In this document: positions 27,650-37,821 of the stretch, one piece after another
Layout of the letters: each line of letters begins with the position of its first letter
Position numbering within the stretch: position 1 is the first letter of the stretch
Source: Acidithiobacillus sp.
GTDB taxonomy: Bacteria; Pseudomonadota; Gammaproteobacteria; Acidithiobacillales; Acidithiobacillaceae
DNA: 64,000 nucleotides
Reading direction: 5' to 3'
Assembly: GCF_023256195.1 (NCBI RefSeq)
Contig: NZ_JAGDWX010000030.1
Span: forward strand, 1,778-65,777
Notes under the pieces: generated by a model
The model's input: the letters and a program-made list of their open reading frames with translations, nothing else
What the model was told of the DNA's origin: nothing
Database searches by the model: none
Position numbers and translations under genes: made by a program

Positions 27650-28270
27650 ATGCACACGGACGCCCCTCTGCTACTGCTGCACGCCATCAACCTCATCGGT
27701 ATCTTCGTCTTTGCCGTGAGTGGGGCGATGCGCGGAGTGCGCAGTCAGCTGGATATCTTCGGGATCATCGTCCTGGCGGTGGTAACGGCCGTCTTTGGCG
27801 GGATCGTTCGCGACCTGCTCATCGGCGCTATTCCGCCGGAATCCATCACCGATTGGCACAGTGTTGCCCTGGCGGTATTTGCTGGCGTCTTTGTATTTTT
27901 CTTTCATCGCCTCTTCGACCGTCTGCAGCATCCGGTGCTGCTCTTCGATGCGGCCGGGCTTGGGGTGTTCGCCGCGACCGGCACACAGAAAGCCTTGGCC
28001 TTTGGCCTCAGTCCCTTCATGGCCGCAGTGCTGGGCGTCATCAGTGGGATCGGTGGCGGCATGGTCCGCGATGTTCTGAGCGGGCAGGTACCCGTCGTGT
28101 TGCGGGCCGAGATCTACGCCTCGGCGGCGGCCTTGGGCTGTGTGCTGGTCCTGGCGGGGGACGCTCTGCACCTGCCGCCGCTGGAAAGCACCCTGGCGGG
28201 TGCGGCTCTGACCTTTTTCCTGCGCACCATGGCGCTGTACCGGCACTGGAGCTTGCCGCGAGCCCGCTGA
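27650..28270 (+). CDS. Trimeric intracellular cation channel (TRIC/UPF0126, YicG/YadS-like) membrane protein
   Basis: Repeated TRIC units (GAMRGVRSQLDIFGIIVLAVVTAVFGGIVRDLLIG; LGVISGIGGGMVRDVLSG); ATG at 27650. Confidence 0.88.
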   Translation: MHTDAPLLLLHAINLIGIFVFAVSGAMRGVRSQLDIFGIIVLAVVTAVFGGIVRDLLIGAIPPESITDWHSVALAVFAGVFVFFFHRLFDRLQHPVLLFDAAGLGVFAATGTQKALAFGLSPFMAAVLGVISGIGGGMVRDVLSGQVPVVLRAEIYASAAALGCVLVLAGDALHLPPLESTLAGAALTFFLRTMALYRHWSLPRAR

Positions 28271-28289
28271 AGGTCTCTCCTTGCTGGCT

Positions 28290-28736
28290 TCAGACGCAGA
28301 GTACTCTGCCCAGGTGTGCGCTCAGCTCTGCCAGATCCGCCTGGATGTAGTCCTTGTTGATGCTGGCCCGCTGCAGCTTGGCCGTGGGTTCGTCCAAGGC
28401 CTCGCGCAGCAGGCCGAGAAAGGCGGGCGGAGCCACCAGAACAAAGTCGTCGTAATCCGTCTGGACTCGCCCCTCTCTCAGGGTCTGGGCAAGCTCGCGA
28501 GCAAATTGCTGGAGCTCCTGGTCCTTGGGCGAGCTCTTTCCGTCCAGTGCTGGTCTTGCGCCGTGGGCAAAGCTCTGCTGTACGCGTCCGGGAGCGTCGC
28601 TTACGAGCTCCGTCCCCTTCAGGCGACTGCTGTCGTGATGCCGCTCGGTCAAGGCTTGTAGCCCTTTGCCGCAGCCGGAGTGGAGAAAGAACTTGGCGTG
28701 GCTGCCGTTGCTGACGAGTACCCAGGTTCTGGTCAT
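28290..28736 (-). CDS. Host attachment protein family (AtsE-like)
   Basis: TRTWVLVSNGSHAKFF N-terminus and VLVAPPAFLGLLREAL...INKDYIQADLAELSAHL typical of the family. Confidence 0.82.
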   Translation of the reverse strand: MTRTWVLVSNGSHAKFFLHSGCGKGLQALTERHHDSSRLKGTELVSDAPGRVQQSFAHGARPALDGKSSPKDQELQQFARELAQTLREGRVQTDYDDFVLVAPPAFLGLLREALDEPTAKLQRASINKDYIQADLAELSAHLGRVLCV

Positions 28737-28887
28737 GGAATGCTCCTTCGCTGTGTGGCCCTATCGGCTGTTGGTGGGGATACTTCACCCTTCCAGTATA
28801 GGACCGGACGATCCCTTTTGCCGGGGCCATAGCCCGAGAGACCGCTTATTTCTCATAGCGCGGCCGGTCTTGCCTTTGTGCATAAAA

Positions 28888-28903
28888 CTGTATAAATTTA
28901 CAG
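28888..28903 (+). promoter_or_regulatory. LexA box (SOS operator) upstream of lexA
   Basis: CTGTATAAATTTACAG, i.e. CTG-N10-CAG as in gammaproteobacterial SOS boxes; overlaps putative -10 TATAAA; 24 nt upstream of the lexA GTG. Confidence 0.88.
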
Positions 28904-28926
28904 TATTCGATGGGGAGGTGAGCAGC

Positions 28927-29535
28927 GTGGAAAAACTGAGCAGAAGACAGGCAGAGATTCTGCAATGGCTGCACCGCTATGTGCAGGAAAACGACGTGCC
29001 ACCAACCCGGGCGGAGTTGATGCAGGCCTTTGCCTTTCAGTCTCCCAACGCTGCCGAATCCCATCTGCGCACCCTGGAGCGCAAGGGCTATCTGCAGTTG
29101 CAGCGGGGCAGGGCGCGCGGCATCCGCCTCACGGAGACGGTGCAGCAGGAGGGTCTGCCGCTGGTGGGACGGGTGGCGGCCGGTCAGCCCATCCTGTCGG
29201 AAGAAAATCTGGAATCTTATCTGCCAACGGCCGACCGACTTTTTCCCGAAGCCGATTTTCTCCTGCGGGTGCAGGGGATGAGTATGCGGGATGCGGGCAT
29301 CCTCGACGGCGATCTCCTGGCAGTCCAGCGTTGTCTAGAGGTGCACAACGGGCAGATTGCCGTGGTGCGCCTGGACGATGAGGTGACGGTCAAACGTTGG
29401 CAACAGGAAGGGGAACGGCTCTGGCTGCTGCCGGAGAATCCGGATTTTGCCCCCATCGAAGTGGATCTCGGGCGTCAGGCCCTGAGTGTGGAGGGGGTGG
29501 TGGTGGGTTTGATACGGCGAGGAGGAAAACTATGA
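28927..29535 (+). CDS. lexA: LexA repressor
   Basis: HTH (PPTRAELMQAFAFQSPNAAESHLRTLERKG), Ala-Gly cleavage site (VAAGQPI), Ser/Lys catalytic context (GMSMRDAGI, VKRW); GTG start. Confidence 0.93.
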   Translation: MEKLSRRQAEILQWLHRYVQENDVPPTRAELMQAFAFQSPNAAESHLRTLERKGYLQLQRGRARGIRLTETVQQEGLPLVGRVAAGQPILSEENLESYLPTADRLFPEADFLLRVQGMSMRDAGILDGDLLAVQRCLEVHNGQIAVVRLDDEVTVKRWQQEGERLWLLPENPDFAPIEVDLGRQALSVEGVVVGLIRRGGKL

Positions 29536-30197
29536 AGCCGGCATTGGAATCCCTGCTCCGAGAGCATCCGCGCCACCTTTGGCGAGGCCTGCAAAGTCCG
29601 GGAGAAGGCAGGGCGACGGGTGGCGATGCGGCCACCCTGAAAACGGGCCGGGAGGAACTGGACCGATTGCTGGGAGGCTGGCCGCGAGGAGGCATCACCG
29701 AAATCCACAGCAGCACCCCGGGCATCGGCGAACTGCGCCTGCTGCTACCCTTGCTGGCTACCCTGAGTCAGCAGCAGAAACGTTGGATTCTCTGGGTGAC
29801 GCCACCCTACCTTCCTTATCCTCCGGCCCTGGCTGCCGCCGGCCTGCGCCTGGAGCGTATGCTATGCCTCCACCCACGGCAGCGTCAGGATCGCCTCTGG
29901 GCCCTGGAGAGTGCGCTACGTTCCGGTACCTGCAGCGCCGTGCTGGCCTGGCCTCCACCCTTGGATACCACGGCCTGGCGGCGTCTGCAGCTGGCGGCAC
30001 AGGAAGGGGATACGGCGGCGTTTTTCTTCTTTCACGAAGCGCAGCCGTCGGCTTCGGGGTGGGCAGCACTACGTCTAGAGTTGCGGCCCGACCCTCGGGG
30101 AGTGGCGGTAGCCGTGCAGAAAAGGCGAGGTGGGATGCCTGGTCGTGGAGTCGTTCCCCTGTCGGAAGGGGAACAGCTGCCTTTGGCCATCGGCTGA
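29532..30197 (+). CDS. imuA: ImuA (SulA/RecA-like translesion mutasome protein)
   Basis: LDRLLGGWPRGGITEIHSSTPGIGELRLLLPLLA, position between lexA and imuB; ATG at 29532 overlaps lexA stop. Confidence 0.88.
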   Translation: MKPALESLLREHPRHLWRGLQSPGEGRATGGDAATLKTGREELDRLLGGWPRGGITEIHSSTPGIGELRLLLPLLATLSQQQKRWILWVTPPYLPYPPALAAAGLRLERMLCLHPRQRQDRLWALESALRSGTCSAVLAWPPPLDTTAWRRLQLAAQEGDTAAFFFFHEAQPSASGWAALRLELRPDPRGVAVAVQKRRGGMPGRGVVPLSEGEQLPLAIG

Positions 30198-30203
30198 TGG
30201 ACG

Positions 30204-31609
30204 GTGACGGCCGTGCCCTCCTATTACGTGGCCCTCTATTTTCCAGAGCTGGATGCCGGCCTCTGGGAGCGGGATGAAGAGGGAGTAGGCCCGGTGGTGC
30301 TGGCGGATGGTCGGCGTCGCATCCGTCAGCGCGGTCCCCTGGCTCTGCGCCGGGGTCTGGAGCTCGACATGAGCCTCGCCAAGGCCAGAGCTCTTTGTCC
30401 GGACCTGCGCCTGCGGCCGGAGCGATCGCAGCGTCGTCGCGAGTTTCTGCGGGACTGGGCCCATTGGCTTTACGGCTGGGGACCTCAGGTAGCCATGATC
30501 GAGCCTTGGGCGACGATTCTGGCGGTGGAGGTGGGCAGCAACCCTCGCTGGCGTGCCGACCGCAGGGCCTTTCTTCAGGCCTTGCGGGAGCGGGCCGAAG
30601 GCGGGCCGCGCTGGCGCTGGGGAGCCGCACCCACGGCCACGGGGGCCGCTCTCATGGCTCTGAGCACGGCGGAGGCCAGTGGTCGGGCGGCCGTCCCCAG
30701 ACGTTGGGCGGAAGTCTGGCCGAATCTGCCTTTACGCCTGCTACCCGCCGAGGAGCGGGTGCGGGAGCTTTGGCAGAGTCTGGGCTTGCACAGTCTGGGG
30801 GACCTGGCTGCCTTGGACGATGCGGCGCGGGCCCAGCGCTTTGGCCCCCACTGGGGCGAGTTCCTGAAGATCGTGGCGGGCGCGCATCCCGATCCACGTC
30901 CCTATTTTGCCTTTCCGGAAACGCCGCGGCGCGAGCTCCGCCTGGTGCGGCCGGTAGAGGACTGGCCAGCCTTGCGTTTTCCTTTGGCCCGTCTCTTTCG
31001 CGAGCTCCAGGATATGCTGGCACGGGCGGGCCTCGGAGCCCGCCGTTGGCGGCTCCGTCTGCAGGCTCGGGAGGCGTTTTTCGAAGACTGTCTGGAAAGT
31101 CGGGAAGTACTCAGCGATCGGGAACTTTTCCTGGAGCTCTGGCAAAGACGCCTGGAGCGTCACCACTGGACCTTTGCCGCCGAGACCATCGTCCTCGAAG
31201 CGCTGGATAGCCGTCCCTGGGGTGGGCGGCAGCAGGATTTCTGGCGAGAGGATCTGGCCGAGCGCCAGGAGCAGCTCGTGGAGCAGTGGCAAGCCCGCCT
31301 TGGACCAGAGGCGGTGCAGACCTTGAGCCCCTGGCCCGATCATCGGCCCGAACGGGCCTATCGGATTCTCCCCCACGGCCGTGGGCAGGTCCGCGGCGGC
31401 GTCCTCTGTGGCTCCTGCCCAAAGCGCAGCCTCTGGAAGAGAGGGATGTCCATCCCCACAGCGAAATCGAGCGGATCCAGGGCGGCTGGTGGGACGGTGC
31501 CGACGTGGATCGCGACTATTTCCTGTGGCGTCGTCGCGATGGCGCGCGCTGCTGGGTCTTTCGCGATCGTCGTCACGGAGGAGTCTTTATCCATGGTTAC
31601 TTCGCCTGA
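30204..31609 (+). CDS. imuB: ImuB (Y-family polymerase-like mutasome protein), apparently frameshifted near 31362-31420
   Basis: N-terminal ImuB in frame of 30204; C-terminal ImuB signature (RPLWLLPKAQPL...RIQGGWWDGADVDRDYFLW...CWVFRDRRHGGVFIHGYFA, stop 31607-31609) lies in a different frame (ORF 31286..31609). Confidence 0.8.
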
Positions 31610-34600
31610 AACCGAACCTCCCTACGTCGAACTGTGCGCACAGAGCCACCTGAGTTTCCTTCAGGCCACGGCGGCGGTGGAAGATCTTATCGAACGCGCC
31701 GTCAAACTGGGCTACGCCGGCCTTGCCATCACCGAGGACTGCAGTCTCATCAGCGCCCCCCGCGCCCACGTGGCGGCCCGAGAGAAAGGGCTGAAACTCA
31801 TCCTGGGAAGCCGCTTTCGCCTGGTGGACGGTCAGGAGCTCGTGCTGCTGGTACAGGATGTTTCGGGTTATGCGGCCTTGGCGCGCCTCATCACCCTGGC
31901 CCGGGGACGGGCAGACAAAGGCGAATATCGTCTGGAGTGGGGGGATCTTCCGCCTTGCCCGGGGCTGCTGGCCATCTTTCTGCCGGACTGGGAGCGGGCC
32001 GAAGAGCCGCCTGAGACCTTGAGAGAGCTTTCCGGGTATTGGGGGACGGAACGTCTGCGCCTTGGCCTTGTCCTGCGCTATCAAGGCGATCATTCCCAGC
32101 GTCTGGCACGGTTGCGCCATTGGACGGCGCGGACAGGAATCCGCGGCTTGGCCTGCGGGGCAGTCACCATGGCGCGCCGGCGCGAGCGTTTTCTGCTGGA
32201 CGTGCTCACCGCCATCCGCCGGGGACGCCCGCTCAGCGAACTGGGTTTTGCACTTGCGGCCAACGGCGAGGCGCACCTGCGTTCCCGAGCCCAGCTCGCC
32301 GCCATCTATCCCCGGGACCTGCTGGTCGAAACCCTGGCGGTGGCGGCTTCCTGCGATTTCTCCTTGGATCGTCTGCAGTATCGCTACCCGCCCGGGAGTT
32401 GTCCGCCGGGGCAAAATCCTGAAGAGTACCTGAAGGCTCTTGCCCGCGCGGGGCTTGCCCGCCGCTATCTCGACGGCGTGCCGGAGAAGGTGGCGCGGCA
32501 GCTGGAAGAGGAGCTGCGTATCGTCCACGAGCTGGACTATGGCCAGTATTTCCTGACGGTGCACGAGATCGTCCACTTTGCCAAAAGCCGCGGCATTCTC
32601 TGCCAGGGGCGGGGTTCGGCGGCAAACTCGGTGCTCTGCTACGCCCTGGGCATCACGGAGGTGGACCCTGCCCGGAGTAATCTCCTTTTTTCCCGCTTTC
32701 TCTCGCGCGAGCGGGGGGAGCCGCCGGATATCGACGTGGATTTCGAGCACGAGCGCCGGGAGGAGGTCATCCAATTCGTCTTCGCCCGCTACGGTCGCCG
32801 TCACGCCGCCCTTACCGCCAGCATCCGCCACTACCGCCCCCGCAGCGCCCTGCGCGACGCGGCCCGGGCCCTGGGTTTCAGCGCGGCGGAGCAGGATGCC
32901 CTCGGCCGCGATCTGGCTTGGTGGGATGGTCGTCGGATAAGGCCGGAACGGCTGCAGGAGGCGGGTTTCGATCCCGAAAGTCCGGCGGTGCGGCGCCTGC
33001 TGCTGGTGGCCAACGCCCTGGTGGGTCTGCCCCGCCATCTCTCCCAGCACGTGGGCGGGATGGTGCTGAGCGCCGAGGCTCTGGACGCTTTGGTGCCCAT
33101 CGAGCCCGCCCGGATGGCGGGCAGGACCGTCATCCAGTGGGACAAGAACGACCTTGACCTCTTGGGTATCCTGAAGGTGGATCTCCTCGCGCTGGGCATG
33201 CTGAGCGTGCTGCGCCGGGCGCTGGACGATCTGGGTCTCGGGCTTGAAGGCATTCCGCCGGAGGATCCAGCGGTCTATGCCATGCTCCAGCGGGGCGAGA
33301 GTCTGGGGGTCTTTCAGGTGGAGTCGCGGGCTCAGATGAGCATGCTGCCTCGCCTCAAGCCGCGTTGCTTTTACGATCTGGTTATCGAGGTGGCCATCAT
33401 CCGCCCGGGGCCTATCCAGGGGGGTATGGTCCACCCGTACCTGCGCCGGCGTGAAGGCGTCGAAGCGGTGCATTATCCCGGCCCGGAAGTGCGCAAGGTC
33501 CTGGAGCGGACCCTGGGGGTACCCATCTTTCAGGAACAGGTGATGCAGATTGCCATGGAGGCAGCGGGTTTCGATGCCGACGCCGCCGACGGCCTGCGCC
33601 GTGCCATGGCGGCTTGGCGTCGGCACGGCAATCTCGGCCCTTATCAGGACCGCCTGCGGGCGGGATTGCAGGCGCGGGGTTACGACGAAGCCTTTGCACG
33701 GCAACTCTGCCAACAGATCCAGGGTTTTGCCGAGTACGGCTTTCCCGAGTCCCACGCGGCGAGTTTCGCCTTGTTGGTCTATGCCTCGGCCTGGATCAAG
33801 TGCCATCATCCGGCTGTTTTCTGCGCGGCGCTGCTGAACAGTCAGCCCATGGGTTTCTATGCTCCGGCCCAGATCGTGGCTGAGGCGCGGGAACGGGGGG
33901 TGCAGGTTTTGCCTCTGTCTATCCGCCACAGTGTCTGGGAAAGCCGCGCCCGTGGCGGCTCTCTGCGTCTCGGTTTCCATCAACTGCGTGGCTTGCCACA
34001 GGCGGTGGCCGATAGGATCGTCGCCTGGCGTGAGCAGGGCGGTTCTCTGGATCCCGTGGCGCTGGTGCGGGAGCTGGGCTGCCCCCGCGCCGAGGTGGAG
34101 CGGCTCGCCCGTGCTGGGGCCTGGGAAGACGAAGGTCAGGATCGACGCCAGAGTCTCTGGCAGGTGGCGGCCGTGCGGGAAGCCACCGCCTTGCCCCTGG
34201 CGCCGGCGGCGGAACCCGAAGTCCCCCTTGCGGCGACGCCGGCGGCGGCGCGCTGTCGCATCGACTACGCTCAGTTGGGTTTGAGCCTCGGTCCTCATCC
34301 GCTGCATTTCCTGCGGCAACGCCTGCAGGCGGAAGGCTATCGGCCCATTGCCGAACTGCTGCGGGCGCCGGCGGGGGGAGGCAAGGGCGTCGCCGGCCTG
34401 GTTACCCATCGTCAGCGCCCAGCCACCGCCCACGGAACGGTCTTCCTGACCTTGGAGGACGAAAGCGGCCGGATCAACGTCATCGTCTGGCCCAGTCGGG
34501 TGGAGCCCTGGCGTCGGGCCATCCTCCAGGGCCGGCTCCTGGGGGTGCGTGGCAAGCTAGAGAGGGACGGGCGGGTCTGTCACCTCATCGCTCAGAGTCT

Positions 34601-34658
34601 TACGGATTACAGCCAGTGGCTAGGGGAACTGGCTACCCGGTCCCGGGATTTCTGTTGA
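31593..34658 (+). CDS. dnaE2: Error-prone DNA polymerase III alpha-like DnaE2
   Basis: PHP domain start YVELCAQSHLSFLQATAAVEDL; C-family polymerase motifs (PDIDVDFEHERREEVIQF; QMSMLPRLKPRCFYDLVIEVAIIRPGPIQGGMVHPYLRRR); ATG at 31593. Confidence 0.93.
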   Translation: MVTSPETEPPYVELCAQSHLSFLQATAAVEDLIERAVKLGYAGLAITEDCSLISAPRAHVAAREKGLKLILGSRFRLVDGQELVLLVQDVSGYAALARLITLARGRADKGEYRLEWGDLPPCPGLLAIFLPDWERAEEPPETLRELSGYWGTERLRLGLVLRYQGDHSQRLARLRHWTARTGIRGLACGAVTMARRRERFLLDVLTAIRRGRPLSELGFALAANGEAHLRSRAQLAAIYPRDLLVETLAVAASCDFSLDRLQYRYPPGSCPPGQNPEEYLKALARAGLARRYLDGVPEKVARQLEEELRIVHELDYGQYFLTVHEIVHFAKSRGILCQGRGSAANSVLCYALGITEVDPARSNLLFSRFLSRERGEPPDIDVDFEHERREEVIQFVFARYGRRHAALTASIRHYRPRSALRDAARALGFSAAEQDALGRDLAWWDGRRIRPERLQEAGFDPESPAVRRLLLVANALVGLPRHLSQHVGGMVLSAEALDALVPIEPARMAGRTVIQWDKNDLDLLGILKVDLLALGMLSVLRRALDDLGLGLEGIPPEDPAVYAMLQRGESLGVFQVESRAQMSMLPRLKPRCFYDLVIEVAIIRPGPIQGGMVHPYLRRREGVEAVHYPGPEVRKVLERTLGVPIFQEQVMQIAMEAAGFDADAADGLRRAMAAWRRHGNLGPYQDRLRAGLQARGYDEAFARQLCQQIQGFAEYGFPESHAASFALLVYASAWIKCHHPAVFCAALLNSQPMGFYAPAQIVAEARERGVQVLPLSIRHSVWESRARGGSLRLGFHQLRGLPQAVADRIVAWREQGGSLDPVALVRELGCPRAEVERLARAGAWEDEGQDRRQSLWQVAAVREATALPLAPAAEPEVPLAATPAAARCRIDYAQLGLSLGPHPLHFLRQRLQAEGYRPIAELLRAPAGGGKGVAGLVTHRQRPATAHGTVFLTLEDESGRINVIVWPSRVEPWRRAILQGRLLGVRGKLERDGRVCHLIAQSLTDYSQWLGELATRSRDFC

Positions 34659-34752
34659 TCTGCGGCGATCCTGTGGCGCACGGGGGGGTGCCGGGCAACC
34701 GCGCCAAAATCGACTAAGTATCCGAAGAAATCTAGCTCCAGGAGAAGACTTC

Positions 34753-37700
34753 ATGACCGCCGCCACGTGTGCGGACACCCACCCTCCGTCCCCAACGGCG
34801 CAGGCTCTACAAAAAGCGTGCATGGCATCTGAAGAAATACTGCGACGCGGTGTGATGATGGTGCGCAAGAGTCTCGGGGTCGCCGAGGTGGTGCTGGCCC
34901 TGGGCAGTGCCGATCGTTTCCAGCTGGTATTGACCGATGGTGCCGCAGCTCTTGCCCGCGAGGCCTTGGAGGACCTGTGCCGCCAGGGCATGGCGCATTC
35001 GCAGCCGCTGTGGTCCGTGCCGGATACCGGCGCTGTAGCCGACGGCGAGCGCACTGATCGTGCGGAGATTGGGGCCTTTGCTGCGGCGCGGATCGCCGTG
35101 GATGGCGATGCCACGGTGGGTGTTCTGTGTCTCGTTGAGACCCGCGCCCGCCTCTGGCCGGAGGATGCACTCGCGCTTTTGCAGGATTATGCGCTGGAGT
35201 TCGCGGCGACCCTGCAGGCCCGGCTGGATGCCGAGCGGCTGCTGGCGCAATTACGCGCGCGCGAGGATGAACTCGTGCGGGAGCGGGCGCTGCTGCGGAC
35301 GGTCATGGACAGTACTCCAAGCCTCATCGCCGCCATCGACGATGACCAGCGATTCATCCTGATCAACAAAGCCTTTGCCCGTCTGTTGGGAAAATCTCCC
35401 GAAGCACTGGCCGGGGAATATCTGCATGCCGTGCTCCCCCCCCAGGTGCTGCGCACCTACACCGCTTTGCAGGCCAATATCCGCAGTACCGGGCAGCCTG
35501 CCCGAGAAAAGCTCGTGTTGCCGCTTGGAGGGCGTCTCTGGCACCTGTTGACCACCATGGCACCACTCCTGGAACCGTTCGGCGACCGCATCGGTTTTGT
35601 CGTGGTCATCCAGGACATGACGGAAATCGACGCCTTGAATGCGGACCTCGAGCGCCTTCAGGATATTCAGCGGCGTGGCGAAAGGTTTACGCGGCAGGGT
35701 GCCTGGTCTCTGGATATCGCCAGCGGTGACATGACCATAAGCGAGGGCTTCGCTCGTCTTTTTGGTCTCCCACCGAACACGCGGCAGATTCATCAAGGGC
35801 AGCTGCGTCAAGGCATCGATCCTGCCTATCACGCCGCCATCGACCGCGCCTTGCAGCAATCCCTGCGCGATGGCGTCGGCTTTCGTTTCGATTATCCTCT
35901 GGTCCGATCGGAGGGAGCGCCGGCAACCTGGCTGCGAGCACGCGGTGACCTGGTCTACGATGACCGGGGCCAGGCTGTGGCTCTGGTGGGGATCACGCAG
36001 GACGTCACGGCCGAGGTGGAAGCGCGGCAGCTCAAGGAGAGTCAGGAAAAACTGCTGGCGGGTCTCAATGAAGCGGTACAGTCTTTCCTGCGCGAGGTGG
36101 ATTCGCGCTTGGTCTGGGATCAGATGCTCAGCCAGCTCCTCACCGTGACTGGTGCCGACTATGGATTTCTGGGGGAGGTGCTGTTCGGGGTCAAGCCGGA
36201 ACCCTGTCTGAAGATTCACGCCATCACCAATCTGTCCTGGAGTCCCGAGTCCGATGCCCTCTATGCGCAGGTGCTGGCCGGGGACTTGCTCTTCTGCAAT
36301 CCCGACAATCTCATCGGTGCCGTCATGCGCAGCCGCGCCCCGGTGATCGTGCCCGACATGCGCCAGGAGCAGCGCCGCGGCGGGACGCCGCCGGGGCATC
36401 CGGAGTTGCGCAACTATCTGGGCGTTCCGCTTTTTCAGGGGGAGGAACTGGTGGGCGTCGTGGGCTTGGCGAACCGCGAGCAAGGTATCGACGAGTCCTT
36501 GCTGCACCTTCTGGAACCCTTCTTCAGTACCTACGCCATCATGATCGTAACTTTGCGCCAGCGCGAGGCACAGCGGCAGTATGAACAGCGTCTTCTGGAG
36601 AGTAAGGATCAGGCGGAGCGCGCCAATCAGGCCAAATCGCAGTTTCTGTCGTCCATGTCCCACGAGCTGCGCACTCCCCTGAATTCCATTCTTGGCTTTG
36701 CGCAGCTCTTGGCCGCCTCGCGCCGCGAGCCCCTGTCGGAGCGTCAGCAAGGTTTTGTGGAACACATACGCGATGCGGGCCAGCACCTGCTCAGCCTCAT
36801 CAACGATGTGCTGGACCTGGCCAGGATCGAGGCGGGCGAGCTTACCTTCTCGCCCGAGGTCCTGAATCTGACTACACTGATACGAGAAACCAGCGAAATG
36901 GTGGCGGATCTCGCCCGTGGACGCGAGGTACAGATCGTGGATGCTTTGGGAGATACGGCAATACCAGTGCGCGTCGACCTCACCCGGTCCCGTCAGATCT
37001 TGCTGAATCTGTTGAGCAACGCCATCAAGTACAATCGTGCCGAGGGGCGAGTGCGGATATGGGCCTTGCCGACCGTGCCAGCGACAGCGGATCGGCCGGC
37101 GCTTCGCGGTGTGGCCATCAGCGATACGGGGATCGGTATCCCCGCAGACAAGCAGCATCGACTTTTTCGTCCTTTTGAACGTCTTGGTCAGGAAACCGGT
37201 CCTATCGAGGGGACCGGCATCGGTCTGATGATCACCAAGGAGCTGGTAGAGCGGATGGGGGGTGAGATCCATTTTGAAAGTCGCGAAGGCGAGGGTACGA
37301 CCTTTTTCGTATATTTGCCGGCGCCAGAGCTGGAGTCCGTGCCTGCGCCGAGAGATGCGACGACCTCCTCTCCCTCGGATGCCGCTGCCCGAAGTGCCGG
37401 GCCCGACCAGCGCCGTCGCCTGATTCTGTATGTGGAGGACAATCCCGCCAATGCGGCACTCATGGAGGAAATCGTTGCGGAACGCGATGATCTGCGCTTG
37501 CTGCAGGCCAGGGATGGCGAGAGCGGCCTCGAGCTTGCCCTGCTGCACCAGCCCGATCTCATCCTCATGGACCTGAATCTGCCCGGTATTTCTGGACAGC
37601 AGGTGGCGGCGCGTCTGAAGAAGTGGTCGGAAACGGCGGCCATTCCCATCCTGGCGCTCTCGGCGGACGCCACCTTGCCCGCGCGTCAGCAGGCGGAGCA

Positions 37701-37821
37701 GAGCGGCCTTTTTCAGGGATATCTCACCAAACCCATCGATCTGGCGCAGATTCATGCGGTCTTCGATCGGCTGCAACTGGCTACGAAGGATTTCGCACGA
37801 ATGACTTCGGACCTGCCATGA
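34753..37821 (+). CDS. Soluble hybrid histidine kinase (GAF-PAS-PAS-GAF-HisKA-HATPase-REC)
   Basis: H-box SHELRTPLNSILGFAQLL, G-boxes DTGIGIPADKQHRLFRPFERL / GTGIGLMI, C-terminal REC (VEDNPANAALMEEI...LILMDLNLPGISG). Confidence 0.9.
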   Translation: MTAATCADTHPPSPTAQALQKACMASEEILRRGVMMVRKSLGVAEVVLALGSADRFQLVLTDGAAALAREALEDLCRQGMAHSQPLWSVPDTGAVADGERTDRAEIGAFAAARIAVDGDATVGVLCLVETRARLWPEDALALLQDYALEFAATLQARLDAERLLAQLRAREDELVRERALLRTVMDSTPSLIAAIDDDQRFILINKAFARLLGKSPEALAGEYLHAVLPPQVLRTYTALQANIRSTGQPAREKLVLPLGGRLWHLLTTMAPLLEPFGDRIGFVVVIQDMTEIDALNADLERLQDIQRRGERFTRQGAWSLDIASGDMTISEGFARLFGLPPNTRQIHQGQLRQGIDPAYHAAIDRALQQSLRDGVGFRFDYPLVRSEGAPATWLRARGDLVYDDRGQAVALVGITQDVTAEVEARQLKESQEKLLAGLNEAVQSFLREVDSRLVWDQMLSQLLTVTGADYGFLGEVLFGVKPEPCLKIHAITNLSWSPESDALYAQVLAGDLLFCNPDNLIGAVMRSRAPVIVPDMRQEQRRGGTPPGHPELRNYLGVPLFQGEELVGVVGLANREQGIDESLLHLLEPFFSTYAIMIVTLRQREAQRQYEQRLLESKDQAERANQAKSQFLSSMSHELRTPLNSILGFAQLLAASRREPLSERQQGFVEHIRDAGQHLLSLINDVLDLARIEAGELTFSPEVLNLTTLIRETSEMVADLARGREVQIVDALGDTAIPVRVDLTRSRQILLNLLSNAIKYNRAEGRVRIWALPTVPATADRPALRGVAISDTGIGIPADKQHRLFRPFERLGQETGPIEGTGIGLMITKELVERMGGEIHFESREGEGTTFFVYLPAPELESVPAPRDATTSSPSDAAARSAGPDQRRRLILYVEDNPANAALMEEIVAERDDLRLLQARDGESGLELALLHQPDLILMDLNLPGISGQQVAARLKKWSETAAIPILALSADATLPARQQAEQSGLFQGYLTKPIDLAQIHAVFDRLQLATKDFARMTSDLP

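Noticed and set aside
31587-34433. 948-aa minus-strand ORF antisense to dnaE2
   Set aside because: Composition typical of the antisense of a GC-rich gene (His/Arg/Gln-rich, no motifs); dnaE2 on the plus strand is clear
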